Assembly: GCA_001604275.1 (NCBI GenBank) | Contig: LVBD01000004.1 | Location: forward strand, 27,995-91,994 | DNA length: 64,000 bases | Reading direction: 5' to 3' | Source: Spirochaetales bacterium Spiro_02 | GTDB lineage: Bacteria > Spirochaetota > Spirochaetia > Sphaerochaetales > Sphaerochaetaceae | Shown here: positions 42,471-51,835 of the stretch, one piece after another | Position numbering within the stretch: position 1 is the stretch's first letter | Layout: each line of letters opens with the position of its first letter | Notes under the pieces: model-generated | Seen by the model: only the letters and a program-made list of their open reading frames with translations | Told to the model about the DNA's origin: nothing | Databases searched by the model: none | Program-made: the position numbers and the translations under genes

Positions 42471-44189
42471 ATGAAGGTTCGTAGCTTGTTCCTATTTCTC
42501 GCTCTGGTTTTGTGCGTAGCGTGTCTTTCTCCGCTTGGGGCATCCCGGGCGGAGATCGTGCCACTTTCTTCTTCTGTATACGACGACATGGTCTTTCTTT
42601 TTCGTTCACAGAATCTCGCCGTTCCTTCCCAGGCGAAACCATGGTCCATTGCTGAAGTTAGCATGATGCTATCGCTCCTGAATCCTAGGGAGATGAATGC
42701 GCTTGAATCATCAATATTCACGGATATCATTTCGAAAACGGAACGAAATATTGCTTGTTCATATGTCTTGACTCCCGGTCTTTCCATCACACCGGAAATC
42801 TATGCCCATTCCAACGAAGCAGATTTTACGGTTGACACTGATTGGGTGAACGGATTCGATTCTAGGAATCCATTTGCGAAAGCGTGGCTCGAAATCGGAA
42901 TCTCCGATTTCCTGTATACGTACGGTGAGCTGTCCTATGGCTGGGGGCGCGTCACATACAAAGATACGGTTGTCGAAATCAATACGGTCGACCACTGGTC
43001 CGGTGTCGGGGCCATTGTTCCGAAATCTACATCACATACCCTGATCCAGACCCATTCCGCTATCTATAGCCGCCCGGTCCTGTTCAACTTTCCCGATATC
43101 ACGATGCTGGAGATCGATATTCCCAGGAGGGCCGTACTCGCTTTGGGTGGGTCTCATTGGTTCGCCACCCTATCACGGGACAAAATCGACTGGGGTGGGT
43201 CACACATCGGTAATTTCGTGCTGGATTCACATGTCGATTACCAGGACTATTTCCGATTCAAGGCGTTCAGCGACAAGCTATCCCTGGATATCGTGACGAT
43301 GTTCTTCGAAACTGACTATAATTCTGCGAACAGTTCTATTTTCGATGGAGAAATGCAGCTGTTCCTGACTCATCGGCTGGAGTATCGTCCGGTTCCGCGT
43401 CTTTCTTTTGCGATATCCGAAAATGTCATGTACCGGACTCCCTCATTGGAATTACGTTACTTCAATCCTGCATTCATCTTCCACAACCTCAATAACAGTC
43501 GGATGTTCAATGCGATCGCTCATGCGGAAGTCGACATTGCCGTCGCAAATGGCCTAGGGCTATACGGTCAGTTCGTCCTCGACCAGGCGACTGCCCCGAC
43601 GGAAAGCGCATCTCAGGCTCCAGCTTGGGGCGCATCGATCGGTGCGGACTTCAGGAAGGTCGTGGGTTACGGTATCTTGAGCACGAACATCGAATTTGCT
43701 TATACGACGCCGATGCTGTATCGGCGAAACCATGTAGACTTCCTGATGTTCCACAAATATTCGACTAACAAGACCTATAAACGTGTACTTGTCTTCGATT
43801 ATATCGGTTTTCCATATGGGGGGGACGCCCAAGTGTTGCAGCTTGAAGTCGGCTATGATCGTCCATCCGTTTTTTCAGCCCGGATCCGGCTTCAAGCACG
43901 CCGACATGGGGAGATGGATTTCTACGAATCTCATAACTCTGGGGGAAGCAACGAGGGGATACCGAATATCAAGGACAAGACTCCGTATGGAAACGAAGTG
44001 ACCGACACTTGTATCGCAAGCCTCTACGGTCGGTACTGGTTGCCGATGTTCTGGCGGCGGCTGGAATCCAGTATCCACGCCCGACTTGACATCGTGGGGA
44101 TCCATATCTGGACAAAGGACGGCCTATCATCCGCTACGGAGAAAGCGGACGTCCAGTTCACACTCGGCATGACGCTCACGCTCCGCTAG
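42471..44189 (+). CDS. Wzi-like outer-membrane beta-barrel protein 2
   Basis: A 572-residue paralogue of the preceding gene, 12 bases downstream. It has a signal peptide (SLFLFLALVLCVACLSPLG) and the same regions: VPSQAKPWSIAEVSMMLSLL aligns with the first protein's ALPSTTGPWSGGELSMMLSRL, RDKIDWGGSHIGNF with GREQLSWGPGRTGN, and YFNPAFIFHNLNNS with the SPAMIWHNNY block. The glycine-rich turn is altered, so a polysaccharide-contact site may differ. Both proteins likely sit in the outer membrane; a hetero-pair is possible. Confidence 0.7.
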   Translation: MKVRSLFLFLALVLCVACLSPLGASRAEIVPLSSSVYDDMVFLFRSQNLAVPSQAKPWSIAEVSMMLSLLNPREMNALESSIFTDIISKTERNIACSYVLTPGLSITPEIYAHSNEADFTVDTDWVNGFDSRNPFAKAWLEIGISDFLYTYGELSYGWGRVTYKDTVVEINTVDHWSGVGAIVPKSTSHTLIQTHSAIYSRPVLFNFPDITMLEIDIPRRAVLALGGSHWFATLSRDKIDWGGSHIGNFVLDSHVDYQDYFRFKAFSDKLSLDIVTMFFETDYNSANSSIFDGEMQLFLTHRLEYRPVPRLSFAISENVMYRTPSLELRYFNPAFIFHNLNNSRMFNAIAHAEVDIAVANGLGLYGQFVLDQATAPTESASQAPAWGASIGADFRKVVGYGILSTNIEFAYTTPMLYRRNHVDFLMFHKYSTNKTYKRVLVFDYIGFPYGGDAQVLQLEVGYDRPSVFSARIRLQARRHGEMDFYESHNSGGSNEGIPNIKDKTPYGNEVTDTCIASLYGRYWLPMFWRRLESSIHARLDIVGIHIWTKDGLSSATEKADVQFTLGMTLTLR

Positions 44190-44233
44190 GAGCTAGGTAC
44201 GGCGAGCCCCCCCCCAGGTCGGGTAGGGTTGCC

Positions 44234-44262
44234 TTGCAGGAGGGGATATCCCCTTCCTGCAA
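44234..44262. terminator. Strong hairpin between convergent genes
   Basis: TTGCAGGAGGGGAT pairs with ATCCCCTTCCTGCAA with a single bulge, giving about 14 pairs. There is no T run on either side. It lies between the second Wzi-like gene and the nucleoside importer operon and could block read-through both ways. Confidence 0.55.
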
Positions 44263-44280
44263 TGACCCTGCCATGACCAT
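44259..44280 (+). repeat. Two units of the 11-bp repeat family
   Basis: GCAATGACCCT and GCCATGACCAT lie in 11-base register directly before the stop codon of the minus-strand permease gene. The first is the exact reverse complement of AGGGTCATTGC at 20639-20649. Confidence 0.65.
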
Positions 44281-45224
44281 CATGTTCTGATTTCCCTGTT
44301 GAACGGCTTGCCGAGAGCTGACGGAGACGTCGTCTGGTTCCTGGATGTGAAGGAGAGGACCACGATGACCAGAACGTAGGGGAGCATGACGGCGAACTCA
44401 TACGGGAAGTTGATGCCAAGCCCTTGGATGGCCGCCTGGAACGTCTGTGCGAGAGAGAAAAGCAACGCTCCGCCCATGATCTGCACCGGATGCCAGTGAC
44501 CGAAATAGACCAACGCAACGGCGATGAAGCCTCGGCCGGCGATCAACGACTGTGAGAACATCTTCGCTTGGGCGAGGGACAAGTATGCACCCGACAACGC
44601 GGCAAGAGCACCGCCGAGCATCAGAGCCTGGTAACGCGTTTTGTTGACATTGATACCCATGCTATCCGCGGCACGCGGATACGTACCTACCGCACGGACT
44701 TTCAAGCCCCAACTCGTCTTGAACAGGATGTACCATGCCACAGGAACGAACAGGAACGCAAAGTAGACAAGCAGATTGTGATTGAAGAATATGTCTCCGA
44801 CCACAGGAATCTTCGACAGCAACGGAACCGGCGAATTCGGAATACCGACGACTGACTGCGTTCCGCCGACGAAATGTCGGAACAACGTACCCGCCGTCCC
44901 TACGCCGAACATCTGCAGACCGATACCTGCGATTCCCTGCGGAGCGCGGAACGTGACGACGATCAACCCGAAGAACAATCCAAGCAACGCTCCGACCATG
45001 ACCGCCGCCAGAATCCCAAGATAGTTCCAGTAGTTGGCTACCTCTCCGCCTTTTCCGATCATGAACGGAACCAGCATGCCGATGAACGCCCCCATCGCCA
45101 TGACGCCTTCACAACCAAGATTGAACACTCCGGCTCGCTGATTGAACATCTCGCCGATCGAAGCGAGCAGCAGCGCGACCGAAAACGGCACGCACATCGC
45201 AAGCAAGTTGACAACGAAATCCAT
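44280..45224 (-). CDS. Nucleoside ABC importer permease (YufQ/NupQ-like)
   Basis: A 314-residue permease of the BPD_transp_2 type with about nine hydrophobic segments, LASIGEMFNQRAGVFNLGCEGVM and GLKVRAVGTYPRAADSMGINV. These are the marks of the second permease of BMP-dependent purine-nucleoside importers. It is the last gene of a four-gene minus-strand operon and starts within one base of the stop of the previous permease gene. Confidence 0.9.
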   Translation of the reverse strand: MDFVVNLLAMCVPFSVALLLASIGEMFNQRAGVFNLGCEGVMAMGAFIGMLVPFMIGKGGEVANYWNYLGILAAVMVGALLGLFFGLIVVTFRAPQGIAGIGLQMFGVGTAGTLFRHFVGGTQSVVGIPNSPVPLLSKIPVVGDIFFNHNLLVYFAFLFVPVAWYILFKTSWGLKVRAVGTYPRAADSMGINVNKTRYQALMLGGALAALSGAYLSLAQAKMFSQSLIAGRGFIAVALVYFGHWHPVQIMGGALLFSLAQTFQAAIQGLGINFPYEFAVMLPYVLVIVVLSFTSRNQTTSPSALGKPFNREIRT

Positions 45225-46324
45225 CAGGCGACCTCCTTCTGTTTATGGAACAGAGCGTTCCAGCGACGACACATCCTAGCTTCCAGATACTTGTTGGAAA
45301 GCACCATCTGCGCAGTAACGATGACGATGATGATCAGGCCCTGCATCACTTGGACGATGTTCGCAGGAACCCCGACACGAGTCGGCGCAAGCGTAGACCC
45401 ATAGATCAGCAGCCCGAACAGGAACGATGCCGGAACGATGCCCGCCGGATGCAGTCCCCCGAACAAAGCGACGACAACGCCGGAAAACCCATAGTTGTTC
45501 GTCACGCCTTCGATTGCCCTGCGGTGGACGCCCGCGATCTCGATGCCTCCCGCCAGACCAGCGAACCCTCCGGAAATGATCATTGAGATCGCCAGATACT
45601 TCGAGACATTGATGCCGCCGTAGCGCGCCGCACGATCCTGCGATCCAGCCGCACGCATCTTGTAGCCGAACGTCGTCTTCCACATCAGCAGATAGACGAG
45701 GACCGCCAGCACCAACGCGATGAACAACCCGTAATGCAGACGTCCCGACAGACGCCCCAGTTCGATATTTGCCGTCAGGCGCATCGACTGAGGTGTGCCT
45801 GACCCTGTCATTTTTTCCGCAGGATCGAGCATCAGTACCCGAAGACAGAACGTATAGAACTGCGCCGCGATGTAGTTGAGCATCACCGTGGAGAGCAATT
45901 CGGAAACCTTCAGCTTCGCTTTGAGTATGCCGGGGATGAATCCCCAGAGTCCCCCGCCGAGCACTCCTGCGAGCAATGCCATGGGAAGTAGCAACGGGCG
46001 AGGTAGATCCGGCGCCGCAAGCGCCACGGCGGTAAACGCCAGGACTCCCATCGCCATCTGCCCCTCGGCGCCGATGTTGATGATTCCCGACCGGTAGGCG
46101 ATCGAGATTCCCAGCGCGAGGATGCACAGCGGGATAGCGCGGATCAAGACCTCGGTCATATGCAACGTCTTGGTCAGTGGAAGAAAACAGATCGTATAGA
46201 ACGTCTGCGACACATCGGCTCCAATCATCCACAGGATGATGGAAGCCATCAACAAGGCGGCAAGAGCCGCTACGAGCATGATGCCCAGCTTGTATACGAA
46301 TTTGAACGTCCTACTCATCTTCAT
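45224..46324 (-). CDS. Nucleoside ABC importer permease (YufP/NupP-like)
   Basis: A 366-residue permease with about ten hydrophobic segments, ISIAYRSGIINIGAEGQMAMG, KLKVSELLSTVMLNYIA and MRAAGSQDRAARYGGINV. These match the first permease of YufNOPQ-type importers. It overlaps the ATPase gene by 14 bases. Together with the other permease it forms a heterodimeric channel for nucleosides such as guanosine. Confidence 0.9.
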   Translation of the reverse strand: MKMSRTFKFVYKLGIMLVAALAALLMASIILWMIGADVSQTFYTICFLPLTKTLHMTEVLIRAIPLCILALGISIAYRSGIINIGAEGQMAMGVLAFTAVALAAPDLPRPLLLPMALLAGVLGGGLWGFIPGILKAKLKVSELLSTVMLNYIAAQFYTFCLRVLMLDPAEKMTGSGTPQSMRLTANIELGRLSGRLHYGLFIALVLAVLVYLLMWKTTFGYKMRAAGSQDRAARYGGINVSKYLAISMIISGGFAGLAGGIEIAGVHRRAIEGVTNNYGFSGVVVALFGGLHPAGIVPASFLFGLLIYGSTLAPTRVGVPANIVQVMQGLIIIVIVTAQMVLSNKYLEARMCRRWNALFHKQKEVA

Positions 46325-47834
46325 TCACCCCCGCCATCAGGATACCGAGATTCCTGCGGTTCGCCTCGGCGTGAGGAAGTACCTTCTGAATCTTCCCCTT
46401 GTAGATTACCGCGATGCGGTCGGACAGATTGATGATTTCGTCCAGTTCCTCGCTGACGAGCAGGATTCCGATGCCCTCCCGTCGCTTTTTCAGCAGTTCC
46501 CGATGGATGAACTCGATGGCTCCCATGTCCAGTCCACGGGTGGGATAGACCGCGATCAGAAACTTCGGGGCCCGGGTAATTTCCCTGGCGAGAATTACCT
46601 TCTGGATATTGCCTCCGGAAAGCGAACCGGCCGATGTGGACGTTCCCGGACAGCGGATGTCGAAGTCGTCCCGTAGCCGCTTGGCGTTCTCCTCGATCGA
46701 TTTCTTTTTCAGGAAGGAAAGATGGCTGAACCGTTCCCTGTCCGAATCTTTGAGGATGAAGTTCTCACGTATGGCGAACGGCGGTACGATTCCCTCGACG
46801 TTCCGTTCCTCCGGGATATAGCCCATGCCGTGATCGATGACATAGTACGGGTTCTTGTTGGCGAGATTGACGCCGAAGAACGTGATTGTTCCTCGTTCGA
46901 CGCTCCGCAACCCGTTGATCGCTTCTGCAAGCTCCCTCTGCCCGTTGCCCGATACGCCGGCCAAGCCGACGATCTCCCCCTCATGGACAGTCAGATCCAG
47001 ACCATCGAGTGCGAGGAATCCTCGGTCGGAACGAACGCATACATCCTTGAGAACCAAGGCCGGGGCTCCATGCATGTCCGGTTCCTTGTTTTCAGGAAGC
47101 TGAACCTCGTGGCCTGTCATCAGCGCCGCGATCTCCTGCGGGGAATAGTCGTCGGTCTCTCCGTTGAACACGACCTTGCCGTGACGGAGGATCGTCACCT
47201 TGTTGGAGAGCGCCTTGACTTCGTTGAGCTTGTGAGAGATGAAGATGATCGAAAGCTCATCCTTCATCCGTTTGAGCAGCAGGATCAGCTCATCGGTTTC
47301 CTGCGGCGTCAACGCCGAGGTCGGTTCGTCGAGGATCAGGAACCGGGCCCCCAGACAGAGGGTCTTGACCAGTTCGACGCGCTGTTGTTCGCCGACCGAC
47401 AGCTGCCAGATATAAGCGTCGGGGTTCACTTGCAGCCCGTAATGTTCCGAAATCTCGATGACGCGGTCTCGTACCATCTTCAGATCGAGCTTCAGCGGTT
47501 TCCAAGCCTGCTGATACCCGAGCGCGACATTCTCGGTGACCGTCATGTTCGGGACAAGCATGTACTGCTGGTGTACCATGCCCAATCCCGCGGCAAAAGC
47601 GTCCTCAGGCCCGCGGAAGCGGACTTCCTCCCCGTTGATGAGGATTCTTCCTTCATCCTGTTGATACAACCCCATGAGGATGTTCATCAACGTAGTTTTT
47701 CCGGCTCCGTTCTCCCCTACGAGCGCAAGGACCTCTCCTTCTCCGACATGAATGGAGATGTCGTCGCATGCAAGGACTCCAGGAAACCGTTTGGTGATGT
47801 GCTCCATGTCGAGCGAACGAATCTTCTCTGTCAT
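46311..47834 (-). CDS. Nucleoside ABC importer ATPase (YufO/NupO-like)
   Basis: A 507-residue duplicated ATPase. Domain 1: GENGAGKTTLMNIL, LSVGEQQRVELVKTL, FLILDEPTSAL. Domain 2: AGVSGNGQRELAE, LSGGNIQKVILAREI, LIAVYPTRGLDMG. The degenerate second Walker B (LIAVYPTRG, lacking the DE pair) is normal for the BMP-importer ATPases and separates them from RbsA-type sugar ATPases. The start is 65 bases after the binding-protein stop, across a hairpin. Confidence 0.92.
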   Translation of the reverse strand: MTEKIRSLDMEHITKRFPGVLACDDISIHVGEGEVLALVGENGAGKTTLMNILMGLYQQDEGRILINGEEVRFRGPEDAFAAGLGMVHQQYMLVPNMTVTENVALGYQQAWKPLKLDLKMVRDRVIEISEHYGLQVNPDAYIWQLSVGEQQRVELVKTLCLGARFLILDEPTSALTPQETDELILLLKRMKDELSIIFISHKLNEVKALSNKVTILRHGKVVFNGETDDYSPQEIAALMTGHEVQLPENKEPDMHGAPALVLKDVCVRSDRGFLALDGLDLTVHEGEIVGLAGVSGNGQRELAEAINGLRSVERGTITFFGVNLANKNPYYVIDHGMGYIPEERNVEGIVPPFAIRENFILKDSDRERFSHLSFLKKKSIEENAKRLRDDFDIRCPGTSTSAGSLSGGNIQKVILAREITRAPKFLIAVYPTRGLDMGAIEFIHRELLKKRREGIGILLVSEELDEIINLSDRIAVIYKGKIQKVLPHAEANRRNLGILMAGVNEDE

Positions 47835-47853
47835 GTTTTACCACTTACTACGA

Positions 47854-47880
47854 GCATTCCCGCCAGGAAGGCGGGAATGC
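47854..47880. other. Perfect hairpin between binding-protein and ATPase genes
   Basis: GCATTCCCGCC and GGCGGGAATGC form a perfect 11-bp stem with a five-base loop and no T run, inside the nucleoside importer operon. It probably stabilises the 3' end of the binding-protein message and lowers expression of the transporter genes after it. Confidence 0.8.
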
Positions 47881-47899
47881 CGAGTCGAACGAATGTTTG

Positions 47900-48928
47900 C
47901 TACAGTGTAGAATAGTCGACGCTGGACCAGTTCGCGAGGACTCCGGGCGCCGCCTTGAAGTCGGCGAGAGCCTTGTCGACGGCAGCCGTGATTTCTGGGG
48001 TCTTGTACTGGGGAAGCGCAGGGTTGAACTCAAAGATGAATCCATCGTTGTTGAAGTTCATCGGAATGCACTCTCCACCTTTCACTCCCGAATTGATCTT
48101 GTCGACCATGCCGACGATGACCGCCGCATAGTTGTAGGAGGAAGCGGCGATGCACTTCTTCTGACCTTCCGCGGTGGAGAACTGGGCGATATCCTGTCCC
48201 ACCCACATCGCTGTCGGACTTTCCGCGGTGGCGCGCAGAGCCCCGATGGCCTGCTGCGACGAGCCGGTCAGCACGTCGGCGCCGTTTTTGATCTGGCTGG
48301 TGGCGACTTCGCCGGCTTTCACGTAGTCGGAGAAAGACCCCGTGTGCGCTACCTGGATCTTTGCATCGGGATTCACCGCTTTCACACCGAGAACGAAACC
48401 ACGGTTATAGCGAGCCGCGTCACCGCCATCGACAGGACCGACGAGGCCGACGATGTTCTGCTTCGTCGTCAAGCCGGCGATCAGGCCGGAGAGATATCCG
48501 GTCTCTTCGGATTCCGGCATGTAGGTGAATACGTTGGAGGGGCCGACTTCTGCGGAAGTTCCGAATGCGAAGGAAACATCGGGATACTCTCCGGCCATCT
48601 CGAGTATCAGATTCTTGTACTGGGCGCCGTGGGCGACAATCAGGTCATAGCCGTCGGCTACGTACTGGCGGGCGATCGAACCTGCGTCGACGGGGGGCAT
48701 GTTCTCGGAATAGCTGAACTCGATCTTGCCGGGCATCTGGGCCTGTGCGGCGACGATACCATCGTACATGGCCTGGCACCAGCCTTTGTCGTCGATGGTG
48801 TTCTCGATGATCAAGGCGATCTTCACGGCGCCTGATTCCTTTGCGGCTGCGGTTTCGCTCGCCCCACCGGCGAAAACGGTTCCGCATGCCAGGGAGACAA
48901 GAAGGACGATAACAAGTAGTTTTTTCAT
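47900..48928 (-). CDS. BMP-family nucleoside-binding protein
   Basis: A 342-residue periplasmic binding protein of the Bmp/PnrA family: signal peptide KLLVIVLLVSLACGTVFAGG, then IENTIDDKGWCQAMYDGI, YDLIVAHGAQYKN, GLVGPVDGGDAARYNRGF and QAIGALRATAESPTAMWVGQD. The cysteine in LACGTVFAGG could be lipidated, although the lipobox is imperfect. PnrA of Treponema binds purine nucleosides. AAGGAG lies six bases before the ATG at 48928; a longer frame to 49006 is rejected. It is the first and presumably most abundant product of the operon. Confidence 0.9.
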   Translation of the reverse strand: MKKLLVIVLLVSLACGTVFAGGASETAAAKESGAVKIALIIENTIDDKGWCQAMYDGIVAAQAQMPGKIEFSYSENMPPVDAGSIARQYVADGYDLIVAHGAQYKNLILEMAGEYPDVSFAFGTSAEVGPSNVFTYMPESEETGYLSGLIAGLTTKQNIVGLVGPVDGGDAARYNRGFVLGVKAVNPDAKIQVAHTGSFSDYVKAGEVATSQIKNGADVLTGSSQQAIGALRATAESPTAMWVGQDIAQFSTAEGQKKCIAASSYNYAAVIVGMVDKINSGVKGGECIPMNFNNDGFIFEFNPALPQYKTPEITAAVDKALADFKAAPGVLANWSSVDYSTL

Positions 48929-49007
48929 TCCACGCTCCTTAAACATAGTGTGTGCTTGATACCCCCCATGACTTCCGAACGAGACAGTGCATGAGCAGCT
49001 ACGCACT

Positions 49008-49037
49008 AGTATATGAGAAGAAAGATTTCAGTGTCAA
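49008..49037 (-). promoter_or_regulatory. Promoter of the nucleoside importer operon
   Basis: On the minus strand TTGACA (49032-49037), an 18-base spacer and TATACT (49008-49013) lie about 80 bases before the binding-protein start. The 262-base gap also has the palindrome TGCGCTAGCGCA over the stop of the neighbouring kinase gene, and an AT-rich stretch with no gene. Confidence 0.7.
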
Positions 49038-49190
49038 AGAAATTCTTGTTGCCTATAGCGTTTTTTTTGTTGCACAAATTAGAATTATCTTGAGTTTGAC
49101 AACAAAAAATCGATGCTTTCCGCAATATTTTTATGACTTTTTACGGAAATGCGTCGGTACGAAAGAATTGCAATTTGTTGCAAGAATGCG

Positions 49191-50144
49191 CTAGCGCAAC
49201 ATTTGGATCGAGCCGGGACGGATGCATGCCGCATTCAAGGCTCCGAAATGCACCGCCTGCACGACGGATCGTTGCAAATCCTTGCCCGACAGCATGGAAT
49301 CCAGCAAACCTGCGGTGAACGCATCTCCGCAACCGATCGTGTTGATCGCCTCGACCCGTTCAGGGGGAACTTCCCGCAGTGTATGGCCGTCGAAATACCA
49401 TATCGGGTATGGACCTCGGGTGAGGATGACCCTGCTTGCGAACGTTTCGTAGAGTGTGCGTGCCGCGGCTTCCACACGGGGACGCAGCGTCTCGTTGCCT
49501 TCTTGCTCCCGCACCTCGACGCCGGGCAGGAAGGTCGCGCAGAATTCGCTGAGGTTCGGCTTGATGATATCCGGATGATGCTGCAGTGACCGCTCCAGAT
49601 CCTGCCCCTTGACATCGAGGACCACGATTTTTTCTTGGCGCTTCGCCATCCGTACCATGCGGGGATAGAGATCCTGATCATAGCCGTGGGCTCTGGTTCC
49701 GGTGAATACGACAGCCTTGAAACGGATCAGTTCCCGCTCGTAGAGCGCAAGTATCCGTTCTTCAGTCCCTTCCTGAACGGGATATGGTTCCTGCACCAGT
49801 TCCGTAGTGGTGCCATGTTCCTGATTGATGATCGTGGTGCAGGTCCGAATCTCGCTGCCGCTGTCCGCCCAAAGGACTTCGACGCCGCTTCGCGCCATCA
49901 ATGCGAGCATCTCGTCCTTCCTTGAACCCCCGAGGTGCGTCAGCAAGGCCGCGCTTCTTCCTGCCTGAACGAGCACTCTGGCCACGTTCATTCCCTTGCC
50001 CGAGGCATCGAGATAATGACGGGAACTTCTATTCACTTCGCCTTCCCACAAGCGAGGGACCACCAGCGTCTGCTGGAAGGTAGGATTCAGACAGACGACA
50101 AGCGTTCTGTCCATCGAGACTGTCGCATCTGGGGCCATGGACAT
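49191..50144 (-). CDS. PfkB-family sugar-phosphate kinase (1-phosphofructokinase-like)
   Basis: A 317-residue kinase with the fructose-1-phosphate/tagatose-6-phosphate kinase layout: VVCLNPTFQQTLVV, DASGKGMNVARVL, THLGG, PNLSEF and the catalytic INTIGCGDAFTAGLLDSML, where the Asp is the base. The DASGKG start of the second motif replaces the usual xxGGKG of FruK, so the substrate may differ. Start codons at 50144, 50138 and 50114 are all possible and none has a strong ribosome-binding site. It sits ten bases after the dCMP deaminase gene. Confidence 0.83.
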   Translation of the reverse strand: MSMAPDATVSMDRTLVVCLNPTFQQTLVVPRLWEGEVNRSSRHYLDASGKGMNVARVLVQAGRSAALLTHLGGSRKDEMLALMARSGVEVLWADSGSEIRTCTTIINQEHGTTTELVQEPYPVQEGTEERILALYERELIRFKAVVFTGTRAHGYDQDLYPRMVRMAKRQEKIVVLDVKGQDLERSLQHHPDIIKPNLSEFCATFLPGVEVREQEGNETLRPRVEAAARTLYETFASRVILTRGPYPIWYFDGHTLREVPPERVEAINTIGCGDAFTAGLLDSMLSGKDLQRSVVQAVHFGALNAACIRPGSIQMLR

Positions 50145-50153
50145 GTCCGTACC

Positions 50154-50642
50154 CTACGCCTGCAGTTGCAACAGGATCTCGGAACGTTGGGGGACAAGCT
50201 GCCGATATGTCACCCCCGCTTGGGTGAACATTCTCTTCGATGCCTTGACGTTGTCGCTTTCGGCGTATTTGTCGGATAGGTAGATTACTTCGTTGATGCC
50301 CGACTGGATGATCGCTTTGGCGCATTCATTGCATGGAAACAGAGCGACATAGAGCCTGCATCCTTTCAGGTTGAGGCTGATGCTGTTCAGGATAGCGTTC
50401 AGTTCGGCGTGGCAGACGTAGGGATATTTCGTCTCCAGCCAGACTCCTTCACGTTCCCACGGCAGTTCGTCGTCATCGCACCCTGAGGGGAACCCGTTGT
50501 ATCCGACGCCGACGATCTTCTTGTCCTGATTGACGATGCATGCTCCGACCTGGGTATTTGGATCCTTGCTACGCAACGATGAGAGAATGGCTACCCCCAT
50601 GAAGTATTCGTCCCAGGAAATGTAGTCCGTCCGTTTTCCCAT
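50154..50642 (-). CDS. dCMP deaminase
   Basis: A 162-residue zinc deaminase: zinc His and catalytic Glu in VCHAELNAI, zinc cysteines in [11 protein letters not shown], plus the extra metal-binding region ELPWE typical of deoxycytidylate deaminases. It converts dCMP to dUMP for thymidylate synthesis. ATG at 50642; the upstream gene on the same strand ends 50 bases away. This is a likely ComEB/Dcd-type housekeeping enzyme. Confidence 0.92.
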   Translation of the reverse strand: MGKRTDYISWDEYFMGVAILSSLRSKDPNTQVGACIVNQDKKIVGVGYNGFPSGCDDDELPWEREGVWLETKYPYVCHAELNAILNSISLNLKGCRLYVALFPCNECAKAIIQSGINEVIYLSDKYAESDNVKASKRMFTQAGVTYRQLVPQRSEILLQLQA

Positions 50643-50692
50643 GATTCAGCGCTCCTTGTGCCGTTGAGTGTCGTTTCCCGCCATGCGGGCTA

Positions 50693-51685
50693 TCATCCAT
50701 GCATCCCGTCCATATGTGCTATGATGGTATCGGTCAGGTCTTTCTGTATCGAATGGTACATCAGCAGCGCATGGTGCGTATGTCGGTACGGACCCATCTC
50801 CGTCTCCAGCTTCCTCCAGTTCCTGCTGTTCGTTTCCCGTTCGATGATCGACTGGTTTTTGAACGGGACGGTCTTGTCGTTCCTGTCATGGATCGAGAAT
50901 AGCGGGCAGGTGATGGTCGGCAGTTCCTTCCTGATCGTCTTGAGCGCCGATACGAGACTCAGTCCTTGTCTGATGAACAGCCCTCTGTATCCGGTCCAGT
51001 CCTCGCTTCCATCTTCTCCGTTCGGATCGCCGCACTTCGTTCCAGCTCCGATGGCCGGGGTGAACAGCCCTACCGTCCGCATCAGATACATTCTCCAGTC
51101 GGTGACCAGGCCATCGCGAAACAGGCTGTTGTAGACCACCGGCGCGGCGATCGCCACGATTCCGTCCGGTTCTTCGGGCGTACCGCTGAACTGTTCGCCG
51201 ATCTTGAGAGTCATGGCTCCGCCCATCGAGGTTCCTATTACGACAAGGAAGCGATATTTCGTCCGAAGATCGCGATAATAGGATGCCAAATACTCGTACC
51301 ATTGTGTGAAAGTGGTCTGTTCGAACACTTTGGGATCTGTGCCGAATCCGGGAAGCAACGGGACGAACACATCGTAGCCGGCATCGAACATGCGAGGTGC
51401 GGCATACGAATAGATGCGCGGGGAGGACGGAAAGCCATGGACCATCAGCACGGCTCTGCCGGATCGCGTTTCGGCGGAGCGCCCGTTTCGCCGCCCCTCC
51501 GTCCGTCCTCGGTCAGTATCCGGGTCATGGACGAGGACGATCGGCTTCGCCTCGGGGCAGAAGCAGTGCTCCGGGGCGGGTTTGATCGGTTGAGTATGTC
51601 TGTCCCGATAGCCGAGCAGGAAGATGTTCCATAGCAGGAAATATCCGATGGCACCGGCGCCGAGTATGATGATGAAGATGGACAT
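50693..51685 (-). CDS. Membrane-anchored alpha/beta hydrolase
   Basis: A 330-residue esterase/lipase-like hydrolase. The first 25 residues form a hydrophobic anchor (FIIILGAGAIGYFLLWNIF). The nucleophile elbow is VIGTSMGGAM (Ser near residue 155), the oxyanion region is MVHGFPSSP, and the C-terminal SIHDRNDKTVP and HALL supply the Asp and His of the triad. The pattern is closest to carboxylesterase/monoacylglycerol lipase types. It has a Gly/Arg-rich segment between 45 and 75 that looks disordered. Substrate not identifiable. Confidence 0.8.
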   Translation of the reverse strand: MSIFIIILGAGAIGYFLLWNIFLLGYRDRHTQPIKPAPEHCFCPEAKPIVLVHDPDTDRGRTEGRRNGRSAETRSGRAVLMVHGFPSSPRIYSYAAPRMFDAGYDVFVPLLPGFGTDPKVFEQTTFTQWYEYLASYYRDLRTKYRFLVVIGTSMGGAMTLKIGEQFSGTPEEPDGIVAIAAPVVYNSLFRDGLVTDWRMYLMRTVGLFTPAIGAGTKCGDPNGEDGSEDWTGYRGLFIRQGLSLVSALKTIRKELPTITCPLFSIHDRNDKTVPFKNQSIIERETNSRNWRKLETEMGPYRHTHHALLMYHSIQKDLTDTIIAHMDGMHG

Positions 51686-51786
51686 GCCTCAACTATATGC
51701 GAGAACGGGCGGGGAAACAAGTCCCGGTTCCGATTCCGAAGCGATCCGAACGATCCGCAACTGTACGGAACTAGGGGTATGATGGA

Positions 51787-51815
51787 TTGACAGGCATTTC
51801 TATTGCCTGTACAAA
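51787..51815 (+). promoter_or_regulatory. Promoter with an inverted repeat across its spacer
   Basis: TTGACA (51787-51792), a 17-base spacer and TACAAA (51810-51815) make a promoter. ACAGGCA (51790-51796) and TGCCTGT (51804-51810) form a perfect 7-bp inverted repeat separated by seven bases, spanning the -35 end to the -10. A dimeric repressor bound here would block the five-gene export operon. No regulator gene lies next to it. Confidence 0.7.
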
Positions 51816-51835
51816 GTTCGTAAGGGCTAACATTG

